NCBI GenBank assembly: GCA_038526275.1
Contig: JBCBGY010000095.1
Location: 1-15,996 of the forward strand
From: 188UL27-1 sp038526275
Lineage (GTDB): Bacteria > Pseudomonadota > Alphaproteobacteria > Rhodobacterales > Rhodobacteraceae
Reading direction: 5' to 3'
DNA: 15,996 nucleotides
In this document: in pieces, positions 14,825-15,996 of the stretch
Layout of the letters: every line of letters starts with the position of its first letter
Numbering within the stretch: the first letter of the stretch is position 1
Notes under the pieces: generated by a model
Told to the model about the DNA's origin: nothing
Database searches by the model: none
What the model saw: the letters and a program-made list of their open reading frames with translations, nothing else
Program-made: the position numbers and the translations under genes

Positions 14825-15412
14825 ATGATTAGATCCATCGCTGCCGCAGCTATCGCCCTGACGACTGCTGGAACCATCGCCAATGCCGAGTCGTTTCAGT
14901 ACGAACTGGACCCAACCCACACGACCGTTGCCTTCCTGATTGATCATATCGGATTTGCCAAAACCCTGGGAATGTTCACCGAAATGGAGGGCACATTCAC
15001 CTATGACATGGAAACACAGGAATTGAGCGACGTGTCCGTGACCGTCAGCACCGCCAGCGTGAACACGTTCAACGAGGCACGCGATGGGCATGTTCGTAAC
15101 AAGGACTTCCTCGCCGTCGACGCCCACCCGACCATGACCTTCACGGCAACGGGCGGCACCCCCACCAACGATACTTCCGGCACGGTGGAAGGTGAGTTGA
15201 CCCTGCTCGGAAAGACACTTCCCCTGACGCTGGACGTTACCCTGAACAAGGCCGACGCCTATCCGTTCGGCCACAAGCGTTTCGTGCTGGGCCTGACCGC
15301 CCGTGGCACCGTGAAACGGTCTGACTTCGGCATGAGCTATGGTGTGGAAAACGGTCTGGTCGGTGATGAGGTTGATCTGATCATCGAAGCCGAAGCCATG
15401 CGTATGGAGTAA
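14825..15412 (+). CDS. YceI-family periplasmic lipid-binding protein
   Basis: Predicted 195 residues with a signal peptide (MIRSIAAAAIALTTAGTIA, cleavage near ANA|ES). The mature protein begins with the family hallmark YELDPTHTTVAFLIDHIGFA, followed by the G-x-F element (GMFTEMEGTFTYD) and the DxHPTMTF-like motif (DAHPTMTFTATG). YceI proteins are small lipocalin-like barrels that bind isoprenoid-type lipids, and some are stress-induced. The ATG at 14825 is chosen because AAGGA lies seven bases upstream and the signal peptide then has a normal length; the ATG at 14798 adds nine residues that do not fit a signal peptide. The gene stands alone and converges on the SRAP gene. Confidence 0.92.
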   Translation: MIRSIAAAAIALTTAGTIANAESFQYELDPTHTTVAFLIDHIGFAKTLGMFTEMEGTFTYDMETQELSDVSVTVSTASVNTFNEARDGHVRNKDFLAVDAHPTMTFTATGGTPTNDTSGTVEGELTLLGKTLPLTLDVTLNKADAYPFGHKRFVLGLTARGTVKRSDFGMSYGVENGLVGDEVDLIIEAEAMRME

Positions 15413-15417
15413 ACCTC

Positions 15418-15443
15418 ATGCGCCACCAGCATCCGCGGCGCAT
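15418..15443. terminator. Possible bidirectional terminator hairpin
   Basis: ATGCGCC (15418-15424) and GGCGCAT (15437-15443) form a perfect 7-bp stem with a 12-base loop in the 37-bp gap between the convergent YceI and SRAP genes. No T-tract follows on either strand, so termination efficiency is uncertain. Confidence 0.45.
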
Positions 15444-15449
15444 CTGGAT

Positions 15450-15996
15450 TCAAAGATCCAATCCGCCGGGATCGGCCTTGAGCCCCTCGCCCGACTGAAA
15501 GATCACCATCTTGTCAGCCGGGTAAGGTTTGATCAGATCAAACGCCGCATCCGGCGATCCTGTGAGCCAGGTCTCATAGTCCTCAGGCTCCAGGATCGCG
15601 GGCATTCGGTCCGGGTGAATATCCGCCACCAGGCCGTTCGGCGTGGTCGTCACGATCGAAGACGTAACGAGAGAACGCTCCTCCGCCCCGTAGGCGCCTT
15701 TGTAAAACATCCAAATCCCGGCAAAAGCGAAACACGGGCGTTTCTCGGGCCCTTTCATTCCAAACCAGTAGTAGATTGCAGGATTGCGCCCTTTCGCCTC
15801 ACAAAAACTGGTGGCGGGGACAAGACACCGGCGTGTTTCAAAGCTCTTCCGCCAGAAAGGGCTGTTTCGCAACTTGTCCGCCCGGGCATTATTGACCGCT
15901 TTAGGCTGGATCGGTTGGCCGGTCCGCTTGGACTTTTGCGGCAGCACAAATCCCCAATGGCTGTTCTGCAATGAACGCGCGCCGTCTCGGTTCAAC
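15450..15996 (-). CDS. SRAP-family (YedK/HMCES-like) DNA-protein crosslink protein, 5' end missing
   Basis: The C-terminal about 182 residues of an SOS-response-associated peptidase. These proteins bind abasic sites in single-stranded DNA and form a protective crosslink through Cys2. That cysteine and the MCGRF-like start lie beyond the window edge. Visible conserved elements, numbered from the first complete codon, are WGFVLP (14-19), the NARAD segment (N36), RRCLVPATSFCEAKG with the expected glutamate (E66), and HPDRMPAIL with the active-site histidine (H127). The N-to-E spacing of 30 matches E. coli YedK (Asn75 to Glu105). The usual GFYEW appears as SFCEAK, a variant. The reading frame is open to the last base of the window, so no start is called. 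Confidence 0.9.
   Translation of the reverse strand, partial: LNRDGARSLQNSHWGFVLPQKSKRTGQPIQPKAVNNARADKLRNSPFWRKSFETRRCLVPATSFCEAKGRNPAIYYWFGMKGPEKRPCFAFAGIWMFYKGAYGAEERSLVTSSIVTTTPNGLVADIHPDRMPAILEPEDYETWLTGSPDAAFDLIKPYPADKMVIFQSGEGLKADPGGLDL

Noticed and set aside
1..15996. CRISPR array, insertion sequence or prophage
   Set aside because: No regularly spaced repeats, transposase, integrase or phage structural genes are visible.

Overview
The window looks like a chromosomal contig from a marine-type alphaproteobacterium, most likely order Rhodobacterales (Roseobacter-like). I infer this from the moderately high GC content, the style of the ECF sigma/anti-sigma pair and the protein sequences as I recognise them; no ribosomal marker is present to confirm it.

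Left part (about 12-9735, minus strand): a tight five-gene operon. In transcription order it encodes (i) a 1301-residue secreted protein with no Sec signal, an N-terminal LEPR-type motif, a DUF4347 domain, Asp-rich calcium-binding repeats and Ig/cadherin-like repeats; (ii) a TolC-family outer membrane lipoprotein; (iii) a small periplasmic HlyD-like adaptor; (iv) a second HlyD-like adaptor fused behind a cytosolic GAF-like domain; and (v) a membrane protein fusing a PqqD-like domain, a site-2-protease-like M50 core (HELGH) and a HlyD-like periplasmic part. The spacing is 25 bp, 56 bp, a 4-bp overlap, and a 1-bp or 58-bp overlap. The set reads as a large adhesin-like substrate with a dedicated envelope-spanning exporter in which an M50 membrane protein stands where a type I system would have its ABC ATPase. 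This is the most interesting system in the window. The operon ends at the window edge, so an ATPase just outside cannot be excluded.

Middle part (9736-12122): an adhesin leader region, a good intrinsic terminator, a small secreted TPR protein (minus), and divergently an ECF sigma factor and its membrane anti-sigma factor (plus, 4-bp overlap). The two divergent leaders carry the same 12-bp element in opposite orientation, a candidate promoter or operator.

Right part (12119-15996): a GT4-type glycosyltransferase and a YbhN/LPG-synthase-like integral membrane protein (minus, probably one operon), a 467-bp gene-free region with a palindrome and a helically phased direct repeat, a secreted YceI-family protein (plus), and the 3' part of an SRAP/YedK-type DNA-protein crosslink protein (minus, cut by the window edge).

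A 100-base N gap at 12190-12289 splits the glycosyltransferase. The 55 bases on each side are identical. Collapsing one 55-bp copy plus the Ns restores one open frame ending in TAG that overlaps the anti-sigma stop. The gap is therefore almost certainly a scaffolding artefact of zero real length.
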